From Gorsachius magnificus (taxonomy: Eukaryota; Chordata; Aves; Pelecaniformes; Ardeidae), in contig CM067082.1 of NCBI GenBank assembly GCA_034008185.1, positions 53,093,586 through 53,157,585 on the forward strand: a stretch of 64,000 bases of DNA. The letters are read 5' to 3'. The stretch's first letter is position 1. The number at the start of each line of letters is the position of its first letter. The notes beneath the pieces were generated by a model. It did no database searches. It was not told the DNA's origin and worked only from the letters and a program-made list of their open reading frames with translations. Made by a program: the position numbers and the translations under genes. Shown here piece by piece: positions 25,263-37,790 of the stretch.

Positions 25263-28200
25263 ATGCCTCTTGGAAATGTAGCAAAAATTCAAGCAGTGGG
25301 GGTGATTTCAACTAGAACAAATTACCATCACAGGGGATTCCCTGTATTTTAATGTCTTTAGATCAAGCCTGACTCCTCATTTAAAAGATATGCTTTAGCC
25401 AAAAACAAAGTCATTGGACTTTGTACAGGAGTAACTGGATATAATTGCATGGCCTATCATACACAGGAGGTCAGAGTAGTTAGCACTTTGGCTCTAATCC
25501 CTACAAATGGAAATACGTATGTCTCTGCTCTGGCCTGCTGCACAGAAAATATATGTCTTTAGGGAAACTAATGGTGATGACAAGGCGTCTCACTGCCCTG
25601 AGGGGGACGAGCCTTTTGCATCCAGCTGAGCTCAGAATTAAAACAGGGAGTGAGCAGATAACCCTCCCAGATGTTTTATGGCACTGGATGGAGACAGCAG
25701 ATGATAAGGGTCAGTGTAGCTCTGCACGCTGGAACATGAGAGGTTTTTTTTTTTTTCTTATAAAGCATGTAGTAAGTCTGTTTGCTCAAGAAACAGAATA
25801 GAGTGAATCAAAAGGAATAAAGGCTGGAGGCTAATTAAAAGCCTGTTTCTATTAATACAGTGGGAGAAACTGCTCAAGGACAGTCCCTTATGTTGAATCA
25901 TGGCCCTGTAATACTGCCAGAAAATGCTAAGAGCTTTGGTGAGTTATCTTCAGTCCTGTTTGTTAAACATGACTGCTGAGAAATCACTCTGTTGCTTTTC
26001 CTGAGAGTGGACACCATGTCTGGTGTTCAGGTATCCACCTGGAGAGACAACAACCAAGGCAAGTGTATGGCTCTCACCCAGGGGTGAAAGGACACATTTT
26101 TCATCTTGGCCCTTCCTTTTTTTTTGCTTTAAATGAATGTACAGAATCAAAGTCCTAAAGCTGTCTCTTCCTGTCTGCAAGAGCTTCTTCAGAGCTGCCC
26201 ACCAAATTCTGGAGGGAAGCTTTTTTTGCCAAAGTGCAATTTTTTCCTTGAAGAGTACACAAAGCGTATGGAAAAGTATGAGCGAAGAACATATCAGTCA
26301 ATTAATACAGTTTGGGAAAAGATAATAGTACTAAACCACACGTATCATGACTACACAGATCCATGAAAATTTGCTGATAACGCTAGTGACTACTAAAAGG
26401 CACAGTATGGCATGTTAAGAGTCAGGAGGAGGGTATGAAACAGGAGCATTCTCTAGAAAACTGGAAAGGGCTACCTTTGACAGGCTTGTAGAAGCTATTT
26501 GCTGAAGTACTGTTTAAGGTGGAGCTCACTTGACATGCGCAGAAAACTTCTGAGATCCAACCAGTCCTTGCAGTCCCTATTCTGAACACACTTTCTGTTG
26601 TATTTGCACCCCTTTCTTATGGCAATAAAATTAAATACTCCATTTCAGGACGACTTGGTTACCACCAAAAAAGTATAACGCACGATATAATAAATCAAAT
26701 ACTGGAAGATTGCTAGAACTACTGGACAACCGTGCACAAAGGCTTAAGTGTTAAAGCCTGTTTTCTTGCAAACTTCCCTTTATCTGCATCTGTTGGGAAG
26801 GTTCCTGCAACTTGCAAGAGAACAGAGACAGAAATGGGTTTTTTTGTCAGCTTTTTATGGCATAACGGGTAATCAACGCATCAGCCTTTCACAGCCAAGA
26901 AACCTGCCTCCCTGTGAGCTGTAACTTGAATCATTCACCATGTTAGTCACAGCCGGGGGTGGCTGTGCTCTGCTTCCAGCCACGACGCCACCGCTCTGGG
27001 AGAAGGGGTAAGGGTGCTTTTGGGAATCTGTAGCACAGCAGAGACTCCAATATCGAAGGAGGGCAGTGACGACAGAGAGCGTGTGGCCACCTCCGCTTCA
27101 GGGCAACACGCTCCAGGGATGTTCACATTCATGCTGAGTTTTTCTGCAGCCTGTAGGGCTATTACTGTTTTTTCACCTTCTTCATCTAGTAGGCAGCAAA
27201 ATGTGGAAGGCTGGGTGCCCAGACATACTTTATTATCCAATCTGGCACCTATTAACAGATAAAATGCCACTGTAGTACCGAGGGTGCTTCTTAAATTAAC
27301 AGTGTTGCATTCCAAAAAGGATGCTTAATGTGTTGCAAAATGAAAGACTGAGGGCCTGTGTCTTCTTAACTCATGTGAATAGTAACTGGCAATTTGACAA
27401 AGTGAAAAACATTGCCTTGAATTTTCATTAAGGCTCAGTGTTCACATTCAGTGCCAGTTCCCATTGGCTCACTCCATCTTCAAGATAAGTCACAGGTTCA
27501 TCTATTTTACTTTCTTACAGTAGTGAGGCCAGATTATCTTTGTACTTGCTCCAGTGGAGCCTCACATAGTTAATGTCATCACACAGATAAAACTTGGACC
27601 AAAAATCTGGTGTGCTGATTGCTGGCCATTCCCTGCTTTTCAGCTCTTTTTTTAAAAAAAGAGGACAACCCATCCTTCAGTACTGCGGGACAACTACCGA
27701 AGACACCAATTCTAAAATTCATATTTTTACTTTGCTTGATCAAGGCTCTCTTTGGTGAGTGTACATTTATTTAAACAGACTGAATTTGCTTAGCAGCTAT
27801 TACAGACTGAAACTCAGCTCTAAAAGATTATTACCATGAATTAAGATAATTTTCTGTAGTGTAAATTCACCTCCTAAATCCAGTCTGGTATTCATATGGC
27901 TGTGCAGATGCATCAACTCACTTGCAGCTGTAGGCACTCGGAAATCGGCAGAATTTGTCCCTAAATCTGCAATTGTTTGATGACACAATCAATGCATTAT
28001 GACTTTCAAGTGAACAGATTATTTAAAGATGTTTTATAATACAGAGTTTCAGGATATCTAGCACAAAACCCCACTGCTGGTAAAAATGAGGAGAAAGTGG
28101 AAATTAGTGGGTTTTTCTAGTGCTGCCCAACTGCGTTTTTTCAAATGTATCTTCTTCTGCCTCTGACATGCTGGTCAGCAGACTGAGCAAGTCAGTATTG

Positions 28201-29733
28201 ACACGCCATACGGCTCTATGTGGAATATGAAAACGAGATGCTCTCGTGCCACAAGAATGTAAAGCACTTCCAGGTTCAGGGGAGTTACTAAATAAACAGC
28301 CTACATTTCAAAATTACCTGGCAACTCCTACTGAAATTGGGACCATTCATCAAAGAAACAGTTGAACATTAAATACATGAGTAGGAGGTTAACTGAAGCT
28401 GCTGGTGGTTCAGCTCCTTTGAAATTTGGTCTATTATTACTATTTAGCAAGTGCCTCCGTAGCCAAGGTCCTTGTTTCAAAGACTCTGGACAAATCCCAC
28501 TTCCTTACTTATTTTTGTCAATCAAAAAGTGACTGAGTTCCTGATTTTGGCCGAGCAGACCGAGTGAAACAAAAGCTCAAGAAAAAGGAACCTCCGTGTT
28601 TGGGACAAACACTGAATTCATGAGAGAAAAAACTATGATTCAGCAACCACAGAAGAGAAAACAGAAGAATTTTTTTTTTCTACAATTTTGACATTTTTCC
28701 GATAGAAAATTTTTACTTTATTCACAAAAATTTTGCCTCAAATTTAGATTTTTAGCATAACCCAAATTTCAATCCTAAAATATGTCACATTCACCAGATC
28801 TACAGTATTCTGCTATGTTTGCTGGAGAAATTTAGACTATGCTTTTCTGTATTTACACCTTTGTCCTTTCAATACAGACCGCCAGTCATGCTGTCCACCT
28901 TAAATAGCACAGGAACAAAATTTAGCTCCCAGCAGGTCTGGTCCCTCTGCTGCTGAGGTACACTGAGCAAAGTGATAATCGCAGGTTTTCCATGGAATTT
29001 ACTGCCTTCCTGAGCAAATTTTTTCTTCTGAATCAAATTCTCAACTCTTATATCAATGCAAATCCAGGATAACTCCAGTGTAGTATCTCTAGATGTAAAC
29101 TGGTACAAGTGAAAACAGAACAGCACCTGAAGCATTTTAAAATATTACTTGTTGAAATAAACTGTAGAAGCCATGTGCAAAAGCTCTGGCTTTGTTGTTT
29201 TAAGGTATTTTGTGGGATAACCGAAAGGACTTCAAAAGAGGTGTCATCAATTCAGAACAAAAATTATGTTCAAAATCAGTTTATATCTTCCCAGGACCAA
29301 ATCTTTCTGTAGTCCTGCCTGGTTCCCTGTCAAGGAAGTACTTCCAGGAACACCCTCGGAGACTCGGAAAACATGCAATATAAAGTCTGGGCTCTAGGAA
29401 ATACTATCATTAGGAGAAATTAATGCAAAGTAGAGCCTCTCTGCAAGATCACCATGCATGATTGTAACATCTCCTGCACCTAAATTATCATCCTCCTTTA
29501 TGCAAGTTGTACATGAGAAAAATCTAAAGGCTCACTGAACAGTTTTAGCAAGTGCTCTGCATTCTGAACTCTTTGTGATTAACTGCACATCATTTAGCCA
29601 AGTGAGTACTTATGAAAGAGTGAGGTTGAAGAATACTGTGATCCCAGCTCACATGCCTCTACCCTGCTTTCTTGCTACTCCAGTCCCAGGCCTCTCTTCT
29701 AATTTAGCTAGTCAATTTGGCAGATACCAAAGA
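25263..29733 (-). other. COLEC12: COLEC12 5' intron, 25.3-29.7 kb
   Basis: Intron sequence with a slightly GC-richer patch near 26.95-27.13 kb and T-rich low complexity around 28.67-28.76 kb. The 122-codon minus frame at 26947-27315 shows no recognisable family. No repeat was recognised. Confidence 0.6.
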
Positions 29734-30682
29734 CATAGAATCATAGAATCACCTCGGTTGGAAAAGACCTTTAAGATCATCGAGTCCAACCGTTAACTTA
29801 GCACTGCCATCCCACCACTAAACCATGTCCCTAAGCACCTCATCTATCCTTCTTTTAAATACCTCCAGGGATGAGGACTCCACCACCTCCCTGGGCAGCC
29901 CATTCCAGAGCCTGACAACCCTCTCGGTGAAGAAGTTTTTCCTAATGTCTAGCCTAAACCTGCCCTGGCGCAGCTTCAAGCCATTCCCCCTCATCCTATA
30001 GTCTGTTACCAGGGAGAAGAGGCCGACCCCCACCTCACTACAGCCTCCTTTCAGGTAGTTGTAGAGGGCGATAAGGTCTCCCCTCAGCCTCCTCTTCTCC
30101 AGACTAAACAACCCCAGTTCCCTCAGCCGCTCCTCGTATGACTTGTGTTCCAGACCCCTCACCAGCTTGGTTGCTCTCCTCTGGACATGTTCCAGCAAGG
30201 CAACATCTTTCTTGTAGTGAGGGGCCCAAAACTGAACACAGTATTCGAGGTGCAGCCTCACCAGCACCGAGTACAGGGGCACGATCACTTCCCTACTCCT
30301 GCTGGTCACACTATTCCTGATACAGGCCAGGATGCCATTGGCCTTCTTGGCCACCTGGGCACACTGCTGGCTCATATTCAGGCGGCTGTCAATCAGTACC
30401 CCCAGGTCTTTTTCCACCAGGCAGCTTTCCAGCCACTCTTCGCCAAGCCTGTAGCGCTGCGTGGGGTTGTTGTGACCAAAGTGCAGGACCCGGCACTTGG
30501 CCTTGTTGAACCTCATACAATTGGCCTCGGCCCATCGATCCAGCCTGTCCAGGTCCCTTTGCAGAGCCCTCCTCCCCTCCAGCAGATCAACACTACCACC
30601 CAGTTTAGTGTCATCTGCAAATTTACTGAGGGCACACTCAATCCCCTCATCCAGGTCATTGATAAAGATATTAAACAAGACC
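29734..30682 (-). mobile_element. CR1 LINE fragment, 5'-truncated, best-preserved copy
   Basis: Reading on the minus strand, it starts near 30682 at TCTTGTTTAATATCTTTATC inside the reverse-transcriptase domain. It continues to the 3' tail at 29734-29753 (two ATTCTATG-type units). About 950 bp remain of an element several kb long when complete, so it is a typical 5'-truncated insertion. It lies in the same orientation as COLEC12. The coding part is uninterrupted (separate entry). No target-site duplication is evident, as is usual for CR1. Confidence 0.96.
29818..30678 (-). pseudogene. CR1 reverse-transcriptase C-terminal remnant, open frame of 286 codons
   Basis: This is the C-terminal part of CR1 ORF2, the protein that nicks DNA and reverse-transcribes the element's own RNA. 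It starts at L-F-N-I-F-I-N-D-L. The polymerase active-site motif F-A-D-D-T-K-L has its FADD codons at 30610-30621. Conserved downstream blocks follow: [38 protein letters not shown] and [11 protein letters not shown]. The stop is a normal ORF2 terminus (...V-L-R-D-M-V). The endonuclease domain and the earlier reverse-transcriptase motifs are absent, so it cannot be an active protein. The open frame suggests it is the youngest CR1 copy here. Confidence 0.94.
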
Positions 30683-31787
30683 AGCTGGGATAAATTAGCC
30701 CTTCTGAAACCAGACTTTGAATTTTAGCCAGATGAGGTAAAAATTGAGTGACTCGCATGTGGTGCCATAACTTTCTATTCAATTACCTTCAGTCTTCTTC
30801 ATACGTCCCTATCTCACCCCTCATAAACACCCCGAGAGACATTTGCGGGTCTCTGACACTCTACCTGCAGTACCTACCACACAGCTAATTTCACCTGTAT
30901 GAACATATATATACAGCTAGATACATTACATACCATTACATAGAGACATTACACACTGTTTCTGCTGGTATCCCGCCTGCCTGTGCAGGATGTTTCTCAC
31001 CTTCTCAGCAATTCCCGCTCTCCCTGTGATATCTAAAGCCTCGTGCAACGTGAGATTAAAACTGCCAGAAAGCCTTCCTACATGTAGTTACAACAATGTG
31101 TTCATTTTCCATGTTGCTTCAAAACGGTGCATAACAACGGTTCATTCCTTGCTGGTTTATGAATAAATCTCAGATTTTTAATTCAGGCTGAAGCTGTCAT
31201 TAAGTCATACAGGTTCTTTCTTTGAAAGTTTCTACAAGGAGCTTTCTCCACATTCTTTCTGCTAAAATTTTGGACCCTAGGTTGGCCACCCCCTCGACTC
31301 AATGATTAAAATCCCCTTGCCACCGGATTCTTTACATTTCTTTCTGACCTCCTCCAAAAGAACTCCAAGGTGGCTGCTACCTCCCTTTCCCACATCTGAC
31401 GTCATCGTATTTCCTGCATCCCTCTGCTATGTCCCCCTTCCCCATCTCTGCAACACACACATGGGCCTGCCAGTTGTTCTGGGGGTCTTTTGGAGCCATC
31501 CTCCCACTCCTAATGTCTCTCTTCTCACACCCTGGCCTTCCCCCCTCTTCATTTCACTTGTAAAACTTCTGACACACAAGGGAATCTGGGTCTGCTCTGT
31601 GTCCCATGAGCCAAGCAGCACCCAGTCCTTGTGCACAGAGCCCCAGCCCTGCCCCATCACATTCTCCTCCCTCCTACTCCTCTGCAGAAGTCCCTGGTGC
31701 CCTCAAGGTTCAGTGGCTGCATTGCACGTGCGTCTGCCACCTGGTCGCCTTCTGGGTTTGCTCATGTCACATATGTCCCTGTCCTTA

Positions 31788-31873
31788 ACCTGGAAGCAAT
31801 TGTGGGCAGGGACTCTACTAAATATGTTACAGGTTGAATGGTGCAACCTAAAGTGTATTATAAATGTCTTGGT
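31788..31873 (+). repeat. Possible ancient MIR/L2-type repeat tail
   Basis: The block GTGGGCAGGGACTCTAC, preceded by TTAACCTGGAAGCAA and followed about 45 bases later by AAAGTGTATTATAAATGTC, resembles the 3'-end layout of MIR/L2 elements that amniotes share. The resemblance is by memory only and partial. Confidence 0.22.
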
Positions 31874-31950
31874 GATTATAGTATTATAGATACTCCACAT
31901 GAGATCTAACAATGAGGGATTCTGAAGCACTGCAGAACAAAATTTGTTAA

Positions 31951-31963
31951 CCCCCCCCCCCCC
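31951..31963. repeat. Poly-C run (13 C)
   Basis: Thirteen consecutive C, followed by shorter C runs to about 31978. On the transcribed strand of COLEC12 this is a G-run cluster with quadruplex potential. Confidence 0.9.
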
Positions 31964-32521
31964 AACATCCCTGCCCCCGTCCTGAAAGAGTGGGGGAGAC
32001 AGGATTCCACCCGTTTCCATGGCAATCCCACTTCAACAAAGGCTCAGAGGAATATCTGCTTTTCCCAAATCACATCATGTCGTGTAAGGAGGCTGCGACA
32101 GAAACAGATGTTGACAGTATATCAAAAGACAGTTACCATCCTGCTGATAAACTTGTTATCTGAAGGCTGCAGTTGTCAGAAGGGCTTTTGTACAGATCTC
32201 AAGCCCACCTGGCTGTTGAAAGAGGACACATCAAAGAGGCGCTGAGCCAGAAACAGCCTGACGCAAAACCCGTATTCAGCACCACATCCTTTCAAATGGC
32301 AATCTAATCTCCAGCAAGGTGCGCGAGGATATGGAGAATGTGTCTGTACAGCATAAAATATCTGGCAACTGTGGTGGGTTACTTAGCAGGGTTCACCACA
32401 GAGTCAGTGGGTCATGGCCGAAAACCTTACCAGAAGAGATACATTTTGGGAAATACAGATGAGTCAGAGCTACAAAGCAGCTCGATTTTGAGGCAATCGA
32501 CTTCACTCGGCCAATATTGTC

Positions 32522-32537
32522 TTTTTTTTTTTTTTTT
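32522..32537. repeat. Poly-T run
   Basis: Sixteen consecutive T. It reads as poly-A on the minus strand, but no retroposon body was recognised next to it. Confidence 0.9.
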
Positions 32538-35500
32538 AAATACTGCCAACTAAATATAAAAAGCAAGAGCAAAATCACGTAGGAGGGATAGGTGACTGTG
32601 TTTCAGCAAGCAGTGAAGGCAGTATGGGTACCCACCAGAGTTGGACAGTAGGAAACCCGGTAACTGAAGAGAGAGTAAATGCAATGGTAAGATTAGAGGC
32701 GCGGTATAACTGTGTGATGCTACTGGAATAGTGTAGGCCATTTTTGCATCTACTCATTGAAAAACTGAAAAGCAGCAACTGAAAGGATGACAAAAACCTG
32801 CCTTAAAATGAGGGGCTAAAGAACCTGATTTTAATGAGTTTATCAAAGATGAGGCTAAACTGATGCTTTGTTCATAAATGAAACCCTTTCTGATAATGCA
32901 GGGCTTTCTAGTAAACAAAGTCATGATAAGAGCCAATGTAGTGGACAGTGAAGTTTAACATATTCCTAGCAGACACAAGCTGATGATTTTTATCACAGAA
33001 GATTATTAACAGTGGGAAACAGTGGAAAAGACATTTAATGGATTTTCTGTCGTGAAGTTTTAAAATTAAGACTGGATGTCTTTTTAAAAGATATGCCTTA
33101 GCTCCAGAAAAAAATTTAGGGGCATCCTTCAGCAATAACTCTGTCTTGTATTATGCAAAAGGTCAGGTTGCACGATCATAACGGTCCCTTCTACAGCTGT
33201 AAAGTTATGAGCTTATGCATTTTTAAAGCATTCTAAGCTCTTGAAAACAGTTAATTGCACCAAACTATGTGATTGTAAAAATGAGTCTCTGTCTAGATGG
33301 ACAGGCTGAAGAGGGTATCTTGCAACAGCTACTAACCAGCCGCTATGCTTATAGAAACGAACTCAACTCCAAAATGCGAACATACAGATACCACATGGAT
33401 GTCTGTGCGAAAATATCCCTGAGGGCACAGAGGCTGCTGGGTTCTTCTTTGGGTAGAAGATCACAAAGGAAAATATTAATAATATATCGTGCTTGTTCCC
33501 TTTGTGCATTTGAAGATATTTTTATCTGAACTCAGTTTTCCTGTTGCACCAGTAGTTACCCCAGCTACCTCACTCTCTCGCATCTAGTAAACGTGCTTGA
33601 GTTGGGGCTTGTGTTTGCAAAGCCAGGTGGGTCAGGGCCGGTCACATTCAGAGCCCCACTGTGCTGGAGCCTCTCACCCTGCGGACCTGGCTGGCTCCTT
33701 CCACCCTCAAACCAGGGGCGAGCTCCCACGTGGGCACCGTGTAGCACCAGGGTGCCAGGGAGGGGTTCAGCCTTCAAATAGGGAGCTAACATCACAGTAC
33801 AGGCCAGCAGGCATTGCTCTGGAGGAATCACTGCATTTCTGTTGGGAAGTCTGGGACAAAGCAGAAACTGAAGAGGCACCAGACACATATGGCAACTGAA
33901 GAACCCCAGTATGGTTTGGTGATGTCTTTTAATTTCTCTTCCCCTCTGGCCCCTCAAAAAAAAGGGCAGGGAGAAACCTTTCCTCTTCCTTTGCTGTTTT
34001 AGGAAAAAGTTTTTTTTAAAGTACTGTGAGGCATCAGGGTAAGCCATTTACAAGGCAACTCCTAAACAAAACACAGAAAAATTACTTTTTAAAAAAAAAA
34101 TTGATCCCCACAACTATTCCAGCTTGTTTCAGAGGAGCCACTGTGGATAACTGATGTCCGCAGTCACTTTTCTTACTAAATAGTTCACTCTCTCCTTGAA
34201 CACTGAAACAGCTTTCACCTCACCTTTCAGTTTGCTGGAAACTCTTGTAATTGAGAAAAATATTTACATGTTCTTTGGCTTTTTAAATAATGCCAAAAGA
34301 TGTAGTTTCTTTATTTTACTCCACTTGTGCAGTATTAGCAAACCTCCAAACCTCCCTGAGAAAGAACAGGCGACCTGTTGGTAACAGTCTTTGACTTGGG
34401 AGACTAACAGATTCCCTCTGACACCTCGCAAACGCACCATCCTACAGGACTGCTCGTGTATCTACCCTGCTAACGTGAAACACAGCCCCACAGCATTACT
34501 GCACCCATAGCGCTGAGCAGCACTGCTGCGCCAGCACGGGCACCGTTGCTTGGCGTCCTGCTGCCTGGTGTGATGAAATGCACCCGCCAACACTTAGGTA
34601 CTGCTTAAATAGAAAAGGACTTACGCATATGCAAGTTTTGAGGCAGCTTTCGGAAAGACACTGGCATAATGCAAAATGGATTTTGAAGTTATACAACACT
34701 CCTAATCTTGCAAAGTAAGGTTATCTGCTTTTGTCTTCAGGTTCAAACCCACAGAAAGCTTTGTCTACGGTATCGCACTAGCCCTCACAAGAACTGGTTT
34801 AAGATACAACTGAGTTCTTCCCCCACAAAAAACCCCCCAACTTTAACTATCCTCAAATATCAGGCTTTCAGAGAGGACCATAAGCCAAAATCTACTTGAC
34901 TTTCTCCCTCAGCCTCCCTGTCTTGAAAAGCAAACTTCACATCTGCTTGTTATTGGTAGTTATCTCACAGCAAGCCTCTGAATCATTTAGAAAACTCAAA
35001 GCACATGTTTATCCCTGCTGAGGAACCAGTCATTATGATGCTATTTACAGGCCCTTGGTGACCCAAGCTCACTACATGGTGTAAAAAACTGCCAAAGATT
35101 TTGTCTCAGGGGTTCTCACTGCTGCTAGGTTTAATTACTTACCATCAGCTTTTCAGCCATACGGCTGCACTCCCTCCTTTCAAGCTGCATTGAGGCATGC
35201 CTGTGTGAGGACATGGGGGAAACCTAAGATAAATCAATTAGACATATGAAGCATGTTGCATGTGACTTAAAGCAAGTTAAGTCCTCATGTGGTTGCTCTT
35301 ATTCAGGAGAATAAAAAGGCTTTCACTTTCCTGCGTAGACAACTTCAAAGCTGCACCATTTTACAATTGTAATGTGTAGTGAAAAGCCATGAGGGGCCAG
35401 GAACAGATGCCAATGGTCTTGGGCAAATGCATTCACATCTAAGAATCAAAAATGCTGATCGATTAGTAATGTGGAAGGATGATATATCCACCTGAGACTA

Positions 35501-37710
35501 AACTCTGCTTCTCACCAAACACTGTGCACACAAACCCCTCCAGGGCCTTTCTGCCTGGACGACCAGATGAGCCTCATATTCCTCTTAGCACAAGGATTAA
35601 TAACTACATCACTACAAGATGCTCAAAATAAGCCTACTTTTTGTGGGATACAAAGTTTGGTGTGGAACTATGCTTCCACTGACTGTAGAGTCAGCAGCTT
35701 TGCTCAGTATTTTTGATATTCAGGAAAACCATTTAAAGGTCTGATCTTACAGCAAGTATCCAGCTTGCAACTGCTTCTTACTGTGCCATAGAGAAAATTC
35801 CCAGAATCAAATCCAGACCTTTACCATTCTGGAGCAAAAGGCTAAGGATATTGGTTTCGCCTTGCGCAAAGAGCGGAAATCTCTTCATATTATTCTTCTT
35901 AATCCTCTTGAAATATCTGTGCAGGGCTAGCCCCACATTTAATTTTTCATGATTTTGAGTCAAAATGGAGCCCTATGTTTTTTGCTTTCCAATGAACACT
36001 TTCAGCAGTGATCCATCTCTAGCTTTTTTTTTTTCCTACCTAAAAGCGTCTCAACAAGTTAAAATGTTCTTTTAAGGTCTTAGCGAGACTTCAAGAAATG
36101 GCAAGAATCCCAAGACTGCCTCCTTGTCTCATTTTGCTAGAGTATTTTGAAAAGGTAACGGCATCAGACAGGGGTGTTGCAGCTTTCACTGCTTTCAGAG
36201 GGTGTCTCGTGAGGAGACGTAGAGAGAAGGGACCTGCAATGCCAGACTCCAAGTCCTACAGTACGCATCTGAAAACTCATCTGAAGCTACTTGCTGTAGC
36301 ATATGTGTGATGTACCAATTACAGACAGAGCCATCTATTATAAATTCTATAGAGAAGTTATAAGGTGTCTGTCATCTTCTTAATTAAACTAAAAACGGAA
36401 AAGAATTTAAAAAAAAAAACCAAAACCAAAATACTTTAGCAGATTGAAAACAGCTGAATGTCACCAGGATTTCCATTTCTTCATGCCGAGAAGTATCTGT
36501 AGCTGACAACTTCAACCACACGTTCCGCATGCTGCCTCATTTCACACGGTGGGGGAGATGTTTATATATCCCCTCACATGCATTATGTTCTTTAATAACA
36601 TAATATAGAGAACTGGAAAAGCTTAAAGAGAAAGCACTTGGGTACAGATAGGTAAAAACGAAAGCTAAGTCTAACTTAAATATGCCTCGATACTCATGTT
36701 CCTATTACCAAACTAGTATAAAATTTTACTACCGTTAACATTTCTGCTTTATCTTGAGAAAACCACAGAAACTTGGGGTTGGATTAAAAAAGTGCTTCAG
36801 CTGCATTGCAATGTGACACTGGGAAAAAAGTCTGAGGCAATAAGTATGTACAAAATATCTGTTCTGCCATGTAAATAAATAGTACAAGTTCAGTTAATGT
36901 TCCGCAGTGGTTTGACAGAATCGGCTCTGAAGAAATCAAATTAGAACTGAAAAACATGTATGCAATTTATTTTGCACATCCTAGTGCCACTGGTCCAGTT
37001 TAGTAAGTGCTAGGGGGCTGCTGCATTACTCAGAGGTGAAACGTGTCTTTCAAGTCTGCCTTCATTAAAGCAGTGCAGTATAGTTTTCTTCTCCATTTTC
37101 TGGCTTGCACAGGGACTTGGACTGGACTGATTCTTTTGCTGAAGCTTGACTTGACCTGGGATGAAACTCCGGAGGTGTACGTCACTGACATACGGGAGGG
37201 AAAGACAGTGATGCACTGCAAGGGGTTGTTTCTGCTTCTGTTGAAGACTGTCATTCTCCTCTCACGCAAGCGGCTCATGATTTTGAAGTGACACCACCCT
37301 CCTGGTTAGGTCCCCACATTGTATTTGCTTCACTGAAGGCTTTACAACCTTTTCTTTGGGCCCAGGTCCTGCCATAGTTAACCAAAGCTTTCCACTTCCG
37401 TTTAATTTGTCTTCAAGATGTAATTACTGCAATGCACTCAAGCTTGGAGCTACCCCCGAGGATCACTCAGAGGCAACAGCTGCCATACACTGTGGCTTCC
37501 CACTTGCTAGGAATTGCTCACCGCAGGCGACACGTCACAGCAACTCTTTCCACACACTGTACAGATCTGCATCTCTCACGTTCAAAGTTGCATTCATCCA
37601 GACTAGCTGAGATGCAGGGAAGCTGGCATCTTTGCACTGCCTTGCTGAGGTTGGAAAACCAAGGCTTGATCCACACAAAGCTTAGGCAGCATCTCACTTG
37701 TGGGTACAAG

Positions 37711-37790
37711 CCTTTTAGGGCTGGACCCCACAGCTTCTCCCCTCTCCTTGCCTTTTAGAGCTGGATCCCACAGCTTCTGCCCTCTCTTTG
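37711..37790. repeat. Tandem duplication of a 40-bp unit
   Basis: Two adjacent 40-base units (37711-37750 and 37751-37790) both begin CCTTTTAG and contain CCCACAGCTTCT. They match at 36 of 40 positions with no indel. This is a two-copy minisatellite in a GC-richer patch. Confidence 0.92.

Larger units (their letters stand above)
30683..37710 (-). other. COLEC12: COLEC12 5' intron, 30.7-37.7 kb
   Basis: A pyrimidine-rich segment at 31.3-31.8 kb gives a 195-codon plus-strand frame (31302-31889) without a recognisable domain. It also contains a C13 run at 31951-31963, a T16 run at 32522-32537, GC-richer patches at 33.6-33.8 kb and 34.5 kb, and a possible ancient SINE/L2-type tail at 31788-31873. 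No exon was recognised. Confidence 0.6.

Noticed and set aside
30145..30693. 182-codon plus-strand frame
   Set aside because: It is the antisense shadow of the CR1 reverse-transcriptase frame at 29818-30678.
31302..31889. 195-codon plus-strand open frame, the longest outside CR1 and COLEC12
   Set aside because: The segment is pyrimidine-rich, so stops are rare by composition. The product is a low-information P/L/S-rich string with no recognised domain, and no splice or promoter context was seen.
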